Assembly (NCBI GenBank): GCA_031268395.1 | Contig: JAIRXI010000213.1 | Location: forward strand, 1 to 14,309 | Length of the DNA: 14,309 nt | From: Tannerella sp. | GTDB taxonomy: Bacteria > Bacteroidota > Bacteroidia > Bacteroidales > Tannerellaceae | Direction: 5' to 3' | Shown here: piece by piece, positions 1 through 5,958 of the stretch | How positions within the stretch are numbered: position 1 is the first letter of the stretch | Layout of the letters: every line of letters begins with the position of its first letter | Notes under the pieces: generated by a model | What the model was told of the DNA's origin: nothing | What the model saw: only the letters and a program-made list of their open reading frames with translations | Database searches by the model: none | Position numbers and translations under genes: made by a program

Positions 1-4
1 GGAC

Positions 5-249
5 GCCCTGCCGATAAAAAACGGCTCACAATGCACTGTGGCCCGTCCCGGCCAGGGACGGAATGTTGGTAGAAAACGGCCCGCCACATAATCACCCGTC
101 CCGGCTGGGACGGAATGTGAACGAAAAAGAGGGTACGGCGGACACCTGCCGGGGCTGTGTCCATCTGCCTGTCTTACCCTGCGCGAAATAAGGCCGTTCC
201 GACCACATTCCGTCCCTGGCCGGGACGGGCCGTTTTTTACCGGCAGGGC
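5..249. repeat. Three-copy GC-rich hairpin repeat in a large inverted arrangement
   Basis: Positions 41-66 and 205-230 are perfect 26-bp inverted copies of each other. A third, slightly diverged copy lies at 95-118 in the same orientation as the first. Each copy is itself a dyad with arms CCGTCCC and GGGACGG around a 4-5 nt centre. The outer segments 5-24 and 230-249 also pair as an inverted repeat (19 of 20), so the whole block could fold as one long imperfect hairpin. Read outward, each copy is followed closely or at a short distance by CCGTTTTYTA. At 212-236 the plus strand has the hairpin followed by six T, which looks like an intrinsic terminator. The block lies downstream of the minus-strand trmB operon. 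It may be a REP/MITE-like dispersed repeat or a terminator cluster. Confidence 0.7.
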
Positions 250-343
250 CTCTTCCGGACACGACGGGGAAGTGTCTAATGGACATGTTGAGTTAATTTG
301 AATGCCTCCAAAAGTGCTGACCGTTCAATCGGAGTGCGCCGGT

Positions 344-1114
344 TCAGGACCCGGTCAAGTCCGGGCTGTCGGGTTGGTGGCGCCGACTCCGGCCAAAGCT
401 CCGGTAGGGGTCGGGCTCGGGAAGGGAGTCGGGTTCGAGGTATTCCTCCCGCAGTTCGCAGACGAAACGGAGGTATTTGATGTTCATCCCGCGGGAGAGC
501 CACTGCTGTTCGTAGAAGGTCCGGATCGAAAGGATCCCGTCCGCGTGCCGGCTGCAGTAGAGGTCTTCCGTTTCGGCTGTCAGCGGCAGGCGGTTGATGC
601 GGACGATTTCACGGGTATAGGCATACATGAAGGGGCTGTCGGTCTTCAGATGAACCGTGCCTTTGCCTCCCGTCAGCCGGGCATACATCCGCAGGAAATG
701 CGCGGAGGTCATCCGCCTGCCGGTTTTCTTCATCTGAGGATCGGGAAAGGTAATCCATATTTCGGAGACTTCGCCCGGCGCAAAGAAATGGGGGAGAAGT
801 TCGATGCGGGTACGCAGGAAAGCAACGTTGGGGAGATGTTCTTCCAGCGCCTGTTTTGCGCCGGACCATATCCGCGCACCCTTGATGTCTGCGCCGACAA
901 AGTTTTTCCCGGGGAAGAGCCTGCCCAGCCCGACGGTATATTCGCCCTTGCCGCATCCCAGTTCGAGCACCACGGGAGCCTGGTTTCCGAAATGCGTTTC
1001 CCCCCAACGGCCTTTCATCCCGAATCCTTCTCCGTGCAGCGCTTCCAAAGGGGACTGAATGACGTTGGGAAAGGCGCTTATTTCCTCAAATTTCCGCAGT
1101 TTATTTCTTGCCAT
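344..1114 (-). CDS. trmB: tRNA (guanine-N7-)-methyltransferase TrmB
   Basis: The 256-aa product should transfer a methyl group from S-adenosylmethionine to N7 of guanine 46 in the variable loop of tRNAs, in the cytoplasm. The Rossmann-fold SAM-binding motif LELGCGKGEYT is at residues 50-60, and the acidic residue after strand 2 is in GADIKGAR (about 74-81). The family-defining WITFPDPQMKK is at about 120-130, where proteobacterial enzymes have PDPWPKK. HLKTDS is at about 155-160. Length is close to the usual 210-250 aa, with a short basic and polar C-terminal tail of about 16 residues. It is the last gene of the minus-strand set, with 22 nt between it and pdxT, so it is probably cotranscribed with pdxST. 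The link to PLP synthesis appears to be positional only. Confidence 0.93.
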   Translation of the reverse strand: MARNKLRKFEEISAFPNVIQSPLEALHGEGFGMKGRWGETHFGNQAPVVLELGCGKGEYTVGLGRLFPGKNFVGADIKGARIWSGAKQALEEHLPNVAFLRTRIELLPHFFAPGEVSEIWITFPDPQMKKTGRRMTSAHFLRMYARLTGGKGTVHLKTDSPFMYAYTREIVRINRLPLTAETEDLYCSRHADGILSIRTFYEQQWLSRGMNIKYLRFVCELREEYLEPDSLPEPDPYRSFGRSRRHQPDSPDLTGS

Positions 1115-1136
1115 GTAAATGGATGTGTGTTTGTCC

Positions 1137-1706
1137 TTAACCGGCCACTTTCCGGAGAAACCGGTCGTGCAGCCGCGTATCGTCAGTCAGTTCGGGATGG
1201 AAGGCGGCAGCCAGGAAGCGGCCCTGTTCGGCCAGGAGAATCCGGCCTTCGTGTACAAGCAGGGGGCGGACGCCCTCGCCGGCTTTTTCGATGTAGGGAG
1301 CGCGGATAAAGACGGTGTGGAAAGGCGTGTCGCCCAGTACGGGGATGGGCATGTCGGCCTCGAAACTGGCCGGCTGACGCCCGAAGGCGTTCCGTTCCAC
1401 CTGCGTATCCATCAGCCCCAGACGATACTGTTCGCTGCCGTTGATGTGTTTCGAGAGCAGGATCAGCCCCGTACACGTCCCGAAGACGGGCATTCCCCTG
1501 CGGCCGGCTTCGGCAATGGGTTCCAGCAGTCCGTACCGGACCATCAGCTTCCCCACGGCCGTACTTTCCCCGCCGGGGAGGATCAGTCCGTCGATACCTT
1601 TCAAGTCTTCCGGGTTTAATACATCGACCGTTTCCACGCCCAGCCTGTGCAGCAGGATGCGATGTTCCCGCACGGCGCCCTGCAAGGCCAGAATACCGAT
1701 TTTCAT
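1137..1706 (-). CDS. pdxT: Pyridoxal 5'-phosphate synthase glutaminase subunit PdxT
   Basis: The 189-aa class I glutamine amidotransferase hydrolyses glutamine and channels ammonia to PdxS for pyridoxal 5'-phosphate synthesis by the DXP-independent route. The catalytic triad is visible: the nucleophile Cys78 in GTCTG, then His170 and Glu172 in FHPELT. The oxyanion-side motif PGGES is at 44-48, and the N-terminal [10 protein letters not shown] is typical of the family. The nucleophile motif reads GTCTG rather than the common GTCAG, a small change that keeps the cysteine. Length is normal. The gene starts 18 nt after pdxS ends, the usual tight pairing for a 1:1 complex. Confidence 0.95.
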   Translation of the reverse strand: MKIGILALQGAVREHRILLHRLGVETVDVLNPEDLKGIDGLILPGGESTAVGKLMVRYGLLEPIAEAGRRGMPVFGTCTGLILLSKHINGSEQYRLGLMDTQVERNAFGRQPASFEADMPIPVLGDTPFHTVFIRAPYIEKAGEGVRPLLVHEGRILLAEQGRFLAAAFHPELTDDTRLHDRFLRKVAG

Positions 1707-1724
1707 GCTGTCTGTCCGTTTTTT

Positions 1725-2621
1725 CTACCAGCCCCGTCCGGCCAGTTTTTCACCTTCTTCCAGCCGGGCGACACTCTGGCCGCGCATGGCGTCGCCCAGT
1801 CCCCTGGAGACTTCGGCAATCAGTCCGGCATCCTGATAGTGCGCCACGGCTTCGACAATGGCTTTGGCTCGCCTGGCCGGCTGGTCGGACTTGAAGATGC
1901 CCGAGCCGACAAAGACGCCGTCGCAGCCCAGCACCATCATCAGGGCGGCATCGGCCGGGGTGGCCACGCCGCCGGCAGCGAAGTTGACTACCGGAAGCCG
2001 TCCCAGTTCCCTGACCTGCAACACCAGTTCATAGGGGGCGCCCAGTTCCCTGGCAATTGTCATCAGTTCCATCGGCGAAGCGCTCAGGACGCGCTGTATG
2101 TCTTCATTCACCTGACGGATGTGGCGCACGGCCTCGACGATGTCGCCCGTACCGGCTTCGCCTTTGGTGCGTATCATGGCCGCACCCTCGCCCACACGCC
2201 GGAGCGCCTCACCCAGATTACGTGCGCCGCATACGAACGGCACCTTGAAGCCGGTTTTCAGGATGTGGTACGCGTCGTCGGCCGGGGTGAGCACCTCGCT
2301 TTCGTCAATAAAATCGATGTCCAGCGCTTCCAGTACACGGGCTTCCACTATGTGCCCGATACGCGCCTTGGCCATGACGGGAATTGATACGGCGTTCTGA
2401 ATGCCGATGATCATTTCGGGTTCGGACATGCGCGCCACGCCGCCTTGCGCACGGATATCCGAAGGGACACGTTCCAGCGCCATCACAGCTACCGCTCCCG
2501 CGTCTTCGGCAATCTTTGCCTGTTCCGGATTGACGACATCCATAATTACCCCGCCTTTCAGCATCTCGGCAAGCCCCCGTTTCACCTGTACGGTTCCCGT
2601 TTCTTTTCTTATCTCTGTCAT
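1725..2621 (-). CDS. pdxS: Pyridoxal 5'-phosphate synthase synthase subunit PdxS
   Basis: The 298-aa (beta/alpha)8 barrel condenses ribose 5-phosphate, glyceraldehyde 3-phosphate and PdxT-derived ammonia into pyridoxal 5'-phosphate; homologues form dodecamers. Asp28 in [13 protein letters not shown], Lys85 in [10 protein letters not shown] and Lys153 in RTKGEAGTG correspond by motif to the substrate-handling Asp24, Lys81 and Lys149 of the Bacillus subtilis enzyme. The phosphate-binding [17 protein letters not shown] and FVGSGIFKS are intact. Length is typical (about 290-300 aa). It is first in the minus-strand operon, with a good Bacteroidetes promoter 34-65 nt upstream. The genome therefore has the one-step PLP pathway; whether it also has the PdxA/PdxJ route cannot be seen here. 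Confidence 0.96.
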   Translation of the reverse strand: MTEIRKETGTVQVKRGLAEMLKGGVIMDVVNPEQAKIAEDAGAVAVMALERVPSDIRAQGGVARMSEPEMIIGIQNAVSIPVMAKARIGHIVEARVLEALDIDFIDESEVLTPADDAYHILKTGFKVPFVCGARNLGEALRRVGEGAAMIRTKGEAGTGDIVEAVRHIRQVNEDIQRVLSASPMELMTIARELGAPYELVLQVRELGRLPVVNFAAGGVATPADAALMMVLGCDGVFVGSGIFKSDQPARRAKAIVEAVAHYQDAGLIAEVSRGLGDAMRGQSVARLEEGEKLAGRGW

Positions 2622-2654
2622 GAGTCTGTTTTTTAGTTATAATCAAAAGAGGCG

Positions 2655-2686
2655 CAAATGTACAAATTTCGCATACAACGACAAAA
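2655..2686 (-). promoter_or_regulatory. Bacteroidetes-type promoter for pdxS-pdxT-trmB
   Basis: On the minus strand, TACATTTG (2655-2662) matches the -7 consensus TAnnTTTG of the Bacteroidetes primary sigma factor. TTTTG (2682-2686) lies 19 nt upstream, matching the -33 TTTG element and its usual 19-21 nt spacing. Transcription would start near 2648, giving a leader of about 25 nt before the pdxS ATG. That is too short for a riboswitch. Confidence 0.65.
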
Positions 2687-3127
2687 TACCCTGTATGCGG
2701 TATTTCTGCATTACCGCTGTGTTTGAACGTTGATTTCCATAGTTTTATGCAGGGCAATACTTCGTGATAATATACGATGCCCAGTTATAAATTGCGCCAT
2801 TCAAAAAAAAGAAATTCGAATACAGGAAGGGGGATATATTGAGTTTTTAGAGAAGTCCTTACTGTTTTCCAGGCAATTTCATCACGTGAGGGTGCGGGTA
2901 AGTAAATGATTCCTTAAAAAGTTGTTCTTTTGGTTCTTGTGAAATGGGTACTTGTATCATAACGTTTTTGATTGCACAGATACTGCTTTTTCCTTATTTT
3001 ATTGCCGGGTTGAGTATGGATGCGATAAAACGGCTTTAGATATGGGATAACTCAAAAAATTATACACTTTTGGTGCAGTTACCCTGATATTTATCAATCG
3101 GGTTATGCTGAACCAAAAAATTATGCA
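2687..3127. other. AT-rich intergenic region between divergent operons
   Basis: No conserved gene is seen here. It separates the minus-strand pdx operon from the plus-strand LytTR gene and is more AT-rich than the pdx genes. Two perfect copies of CAAAAAATTAT occur 61 bp apart (3053-3063 and 3114-3124). The second sits next to the putative -7 box of the LytTR gene, so these could be operator half-sites. A 31-codon ORF at 2944-3039 would encode a single very hydrophobic segment ending in DAIKRL. It might be a small membrane peptide or chance; nothing further supports it. Confidence 0.5.
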
Positions 3128-3135
3128 TATATTTG
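3128..3135 (+). promoter_or_regulatory. Putative -7 promoter element for the LytTR gene
   Basis: TATATTTG matches the Bacteroidetes TAnnTTTG box and lies 30 nt before the ATG at 3166. No convincing TTTG element is seen 19-21 nt upstream. The promoter may be weak or activator-dependent; the CAAAAAATTAT repeat directly abuts it. Confidence 0.4.
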
Positions 3136-3165
3136 TGGCTGAATTTACGGTAAGAGCAGAAAAGA

Positions 3166-3555
3166 ATGGACAGATATTTGATAATCAAAACAAGGGATGA
3201 ATTTTTACGCATACGCATCAGTGATATACTTTATTTGGAAGCAGACAGGAACTATACGAAACTGCTTCTGAGTGAAGGGATTCAGTTTACCTTTGCCATC
3301 AATATCGGCAGAATTGAAGAAATGCTTGGAAATCAGGTACTGGATTATAAATCCATGCTGCTACGTGTAGGAAAGAGTTTCATTATCAACAAAAGTTATA
3401 TACTGCAAATCAATTTACCGAAACAGAAATTACTATTACTGCCTCCCGGCGGGAAACCGCGTGAACTGCAAGTTTCCAAGGAACCGCTGAAAGTGTTAAA
3501 AGAGATGCTTGAACAGGAAGGATTGAAACAAAGTGAGAATCTGAAAAAGACATGA
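3166..3555 (+). CDS. Stand-alone LytTR-family DNA-binding protein
   Basis: The 129-aa product is essentially one LytTR domain, the beta-rich DNA-binding module of AgrA/LytR/ComE regulators that recognises direct repeats. Support comes from DILYLEADRNYTKLLL (about 20-35), the family's signature strand pair, from RVGKSFIINKSYILQI (about 67-82), and from a C-terminal helix (about 102-118). There is no receiver domain and no membrane segment, so activity must be controlled by another route such as partner binding, phosphorylation or expression level. Its stop codon overlaps the next gene's start by 4 nt (ATGA), so it is translationally coupled to the FHA protein. It is the only obvious transcription factor in the locus. 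Target promoters are not known; one candidate site is given at 4229-4257. Confidence 0.85.
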   Translation: MDRYLIIKTRDEFLRIRISDILYLEADRNYTKLLLSEGIQFTFAINIGRIEEMLGNQVLDYKSMLLRVGKSFIINKSYILQINLPKQKLLLLPPGGKPRELQVSKEPLKVLKEMLEQEGLKQSENLKKT

Positions 3556-4205
3556 TAATCAGAATAGGGAAGGCAGAAGACAATGATTTCGTAGCAGACG
3601 GTGCTTATGTGAGCCGATACCATGCAAAATTGATCCGTGACGACAACGGTATTTTGTTCATTGAGGATGCCGGTTCAACGAACGGGACATTTGTCAACGG
3701 AGATCAGGTGATACGAAAAAAAATCAACGCGACGGACCACATCACGCTGGGCGAACAGTATACATTAAATATAACGGAGGTATTGAAATTCGACAATGAC
3801 TACAGCGAAGAATTTGCCGCCTTGAAATCTGTTTATGATCTCTATATCAAAGAAAAAATACGGATACAATCTTCTAACCAATTTAAAACAAGACTGTTCC
3901 AGTCGTTGCCGTTTGCCGTAATCGGTGTAGCCGGTCTCGTGATAGGCTTTGCCGGCAAAGGAAATTATAATATTATGATTGCCAGTTTTTTGTTGGCAAT
4001 CTGTGCGCCGACAGTCGGCGTATATTTCGGCGCCAAACAATCGGCAAAAATCCCTGAACTGCTACAAAATATAGCCAACCAATTCAAAATAGACTACGTA
4101 TGTCCCAAATGCGGAGCCTTCCTCGGAGAGATTCCCTGGGAATCTCTCGCCAACAAAAAACAATGCCCGGTTGCCTCGTGTAAGGCAAAATGGGTCAAGA
4201 AATAA
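3552..4205 (+). CDS. Membrane-anchored FHA domain protein with C-terminal zinc ribbon
   Basis: This 217-aa protein begins directly with an FHA domain (about 1-78), a reader of phosphothreonine. Its ligand-contact residues are in place: Ser21 and His24 in SRYH, Asn44-Gly45-Thr46 in STNGTF, and Asn49-Gly50. A linker with helical character (about 83-112) is followed by two hydrophobic segments (about 118-135 and 139-161), probably a transmembrane hairpin that leaves both ends in the cytoplasm. The C-terminus carries a zinc-ribbon-like CPKC (184/187) and a second pair at Cys205 and Cys210. It is translationally coupled to the LytTR gene. The likely role is an inner-membrane adaptor that docks phosphorylated partners of the nearby kinase. 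The domain calls are firm; partners and the zinc-ribbon function are inferred. Confidence 0.85.
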   Translation: MIIRIGKAEDNDFVADGAYVSRYHAKLIRDDNGILFIEDAGSTNGTFVNGDQVIRKKINATDHITLGEQYTLNITEVLKFDNDYSEEFAALKSVYDLYIKEKIRIQSSNQFKTRLFQSLPFAVIGVAGLVIGFAGKGNYNIMIASFLLAICAPTVGVYFGAKQSAKIPELLQNIANQFKIDYVCPKCGAFLGEIPWESLANKKQCPVASCKAKWVKK

Positions 4206-4228
4206 TGTTCTGAAACGAAAACGCCCGT

Positions 4229-4257
4229 TTTTGTACAATAATCCAGCGGTTTTGTAC
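4229..4257 (+). promoter_or_regulatory. Direct repeat TTTTGTAC, candidate LytTR operator
   Basis: TTTTGTAC occurs perfectly at 4229-4236 and 4250-4257, so the copies start 21 bp apart. LytTR regulators generally bind two short direct repeats about two helical turns apart, and a LytTR protein is encoded just upstream. The pair ends 41 nt before the putative -7 box at 4299, a plausible activator position. The sequence does not closely match the AgrA/ComE consensus, so the assignment rests on spacing and context. Confidence 0.3.
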
Positions 4258-4298
4258 GTTATGTTATAAAGGAAATAAATCGCAATAATATTTAGTCG

Positions 4299-4306
4299 TA
4301 CTTTTG
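4299..4306 (+). promoter_or_regulatory. Putative -7 promoter element for the acidic-protein/FHA/PP2C block
   Basis: TACTTTTG matches TAnnTTTG and lies 50 nt upstream of the ATG at 4357. No TTTG is present at the -33 position, which fits an activator-dependent promoter. The direct repeat at 4229-4257 is just upstream. Confidence 0.4.
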
Positions 4307-4356
4307 TGTCAGACAAGACATGTGATTTGTGAAATAAAAATTAGTAATAACAGAGT

Positions 4357-4575
4357 ATGAAAGATGAAAGTGCATTCGTCTCCATAGACGAAGATTTAAG
4401 TGATGTTGTAATTATTGACATGGATGAAAGCTATGCCGATTTCGTGACATTGGACGACCACTATGTGGATATGGACTTTATCACGTTATCGGATGATGTT
4501 GAGATTGCTTCCGAGACAGATATTATTGATATATTCTCCGGAATGGATGATGCCGACATCTCAATCATTGTATGA
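4357..4575 (+). CDS. Small, extremely acidic protein of unknown function
   Basis: I do not recognise a family for this 72-aa product. It has 23 Asp/Glu against one Lys and one His, so its charge is strongly negative. There is no signal peptide, membrane segment or cysteine. Acidic residues alternate with hydrophobic clusters (VVIID, DFVTLDD, DFITLSDD, DIIDIF). Two near-repeats, DFVTLDD (28-34) and DFITLSDD (40-47), each contain Thr with Asp at +3 (T31/D34 and T43/D46). TxxD is a phosphothreonine context that some FHA domains prefer. The gene overlaps the following zinc-ribbon/FHA gene by 4 nt (ATGA) and shares an operon with a PP2C phosphatase, which supports it being a real gene. A phosphorylated FHA ligand or soluble adaptor is an attractive guess. 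Confidence 0.75.
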   Translation: MKDESAFVSIDEDLSDVVIIDMDESYADFVTLDDHYVDMDFITLSDDVEIASETDIIDIFSGMDDADISIIV

Positions 4576-5090
4576 TTTCAGTAAAATGTCCGCATTGTAA
4601 TGTCGGATTAAAGGTCGACGAGCAAAAAATCCCGGAAGGAATCGCTTCTTTTAAATGTCCAAAATGCAAAGAGGAAATTCCGATTTCGGTATTGAGAAAA
4701 AAAGCTAAAAACAATGCGGCGTCGGGAGGTAATACGGCTATACTTCAGCCCGCCAGAAAAACGGGCGGCAAGTTAGCCGTTCTTCCGAGTGCTGATACTC
4801 CGGCACAAGCATTTTTGTTGCAGGAGGGGTTGTATATCGTCGGAAGGAAAGTTTCTGTTTCCAAAGCAAATATTTGTATTGAGACAGGAGATAAGTTAAT
4901 GAGCCGGAGCCATATACGGATTGAAGTTAAAAGAAATCCGCAAGGGGGTCTGGTTCATTCCCTTTCCGATAATAACAGTAAAAACCGCACCTTGTATAAT
5001 GGAAAGTATTTAAATGAAGGCGAAGTGATTGTGCTGAAAAACAATGACGAAATCATACTGGGACATACGGTGCTTCAATTTAATGAATAA
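4572..5090 (+). CDS. Zinc-ribbon plus FHA domain protein
   Basis: The 172-aa soluble protein starts with a short zinc ribbon, CPHC (6-9) and CPKC (29-32), resembling the MJ0042/zinc-finger modules at the front of many bacterial proteins. A flexible linker (about 43-78) precedes an FHA domain (about 80-172). Phosphopeptide-binding positions are present: Gly91-Arg92 in VGRK, Ser111 and His114 in SRSH, Asn138-Arg139-Thr140, and Asn143-Gly144. It has the same two modules as the upstream FHA protein in the reverse order and without membrane segments. It begins inside the end of the acidic-protein gene (4-nt overlap) and ends 17 nt before the chosen phosphatase start, so the three are very likely cotranscribed. 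It is probably a cytoplasmic reader of Thr phosphorylation. Confidence 0.85.
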   Translation: MISVKCPHCNVGLKVDEQKIPEGIASFKCPKCKEEIPISVLRKKAKNNAASGGNTAILQPARKTGGKLAVLPSADTPAQAFLLQEGLYIVGRKVSVSKANICIETGDKLMSRSHIRIEVKRNPQGGLVHSLSDNNSKNRTLYNGKYLNEGEVIVLKNNDEIILGHTVLQFNE

Positions 5091-5107
5091 AAAATGTGAC
5101 GGAAACC

Positions 5108-5911
5108 ATGAACATAATACTTGAACGGCCTTATGCGATCAGTGAAAGGGGAGGGAGACTGAATAACGAAGATTCCATCTACCCGTTGTCTGAATTGGCA
5201 GATTCCGAGCAGAAATTGTTTATCGTATGCGACGGTGTGGGCGGCGCCGAAAAAGGCGAAATTGCCAGTTCGCTGGCATGTGAATCGCTCCAAACCTTTT
5301 TCGCCACTTTCCTTGAGGGAGACCCAACCAAAGAACTTATCACTAAAGCTGTTCAATATACCGAAGTCCGTTTTGACGAATATGTGTCGCAACATCCCGA
5401 AGCTAAAGGCATGGCAACGACAATGACATTGGTTTACGTGGGCGAATCGGGAATCATCATTGCCCATATTGGAGATAGCCGGGTCTATCAATTTCGTGAC
5501 GGACAGGCAATTTTTCAGACAGAAGATCATTCATTGGTCAATTCCCTGGTGAAACTGGGAAAAATTACGGCGGACGAGGCCGAGCGCCATCCGCAAAAAA
5601 ATGTGATTACGCGGGCTATTCAGGGTACCGACTCTCCTGTAGACGCGGAAATAAAGCTATTGACGGATATTCATCCCGGCGACTATTTTCTCATGTGTAC
5701 AGACGGCGTGACGGACTGCATCCGGCAGGAAACTCTTTCCGCCGTTTTTTTGCAGGCCGCTTCCACCGAATCCATCAAAAATATTATTGTGGAATCGTGC
5801 AGCGTAAAAGCACGTGATAATTACTCCTTTTATCTTATCCATATCCAAGACGTTCAAAATTCGTCCAACTATAAACAATATATTCTCTCTTTCTTGTATA
5901 CGATTATTTAA
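5108..5911 (+). CDS. PP2C-family Ser/Thr protein phosphatase
   Basis: This metal-dependent phosphatase of the bacterial PppA/PrpC/Stp type is 267 aa from the ATG at 5108. The diagnostic motifs appear in order: NNED (19-22), DGVGG (42-46), AHIGDSRVY with Asp123, EDHSLV, the active-site TDGVTD with Asp199, and RDN with Asp237-Asn238. All the usual acidic metal ligands are present, so it should be active. No membrane segment is seen, so it is cytoplasmic. A GTG at 5096, 5 nt after the previous stop, would add four residues. I prefer the ATG because the conserved region starts right after it. The C-terminal stretch of about 22 residues after the catalytic core is Ser/Tyr-rich and of unknown role. 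It probably reverses phosphorylation by the kinase encoded 47 nt downstream. Confidence 0.92.
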   Translation: MNIILERPYAISERGGRLNNEDSIYPLSELADSEQKLFIVCDGVGGAEKGEIASSLACESLQTFFATFLEGDPTKELITKAVQYTEVRFDEYVSQHPEAKGMATTMTLVYVGESGIIIAHIGDSRVYQFRDGQAIFQTEDHSLVNSLVKLGKITADEAERHPQKNVITRAIQGTDSPVDAEIKLLTDIHPGDYFLMCTDGVTDCIRQETLSAVFLQAASTESIKNIIVESCSVKARDNYSFYLIHIQDVQNSSNYKQYILSFLYTII

Positions 5912-5920
5912 AAAAAGTCA

Positions 5921-5928
5921 TACCTTTG
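5921..5928 (+). promoter_or_regulatory. Putative -7 promoter element for the kinase block
   Basis: TACCTTTG matches TAnnTTTG, 30 nt before the kinase ATG, in the short gap after the phosphatase. The nearest TTG upstream (5893-5895) is more widely spaced than usual, so this is a partial match. The kinase block may also be read through from the phosphatase block, since no terminator is seen between them. Confidence 0.4.
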
Positions 5929-5958
5929 TGCGTAAAAACTTGATTACCCTGCGTAATT

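Noticed and set aside
92..286. 64-codon minus-strand ORF
   Set aside because: It consists mostly of the hairpin repeats and has no recognisable protein features.
302..1309. 335-codon plus-strand ORF
   Set aside because: It lies antisense to trmB and the end of pdxT, both clearly recognised with catalytic motifs.
1119..2387. Plus-strand ORFs of 166 and 246 codons
   Set aside because: They are antisense to pdxT and pdxS, whose active-site residues are intact; composition is typical of a GC-rich shadow.
2622..2654. PLP-responsive riboswitch or regulator site before pdxS
   Set aside because: The predicted leader is only about 25 nt and no divergent PdxR-type regulator gene is present.
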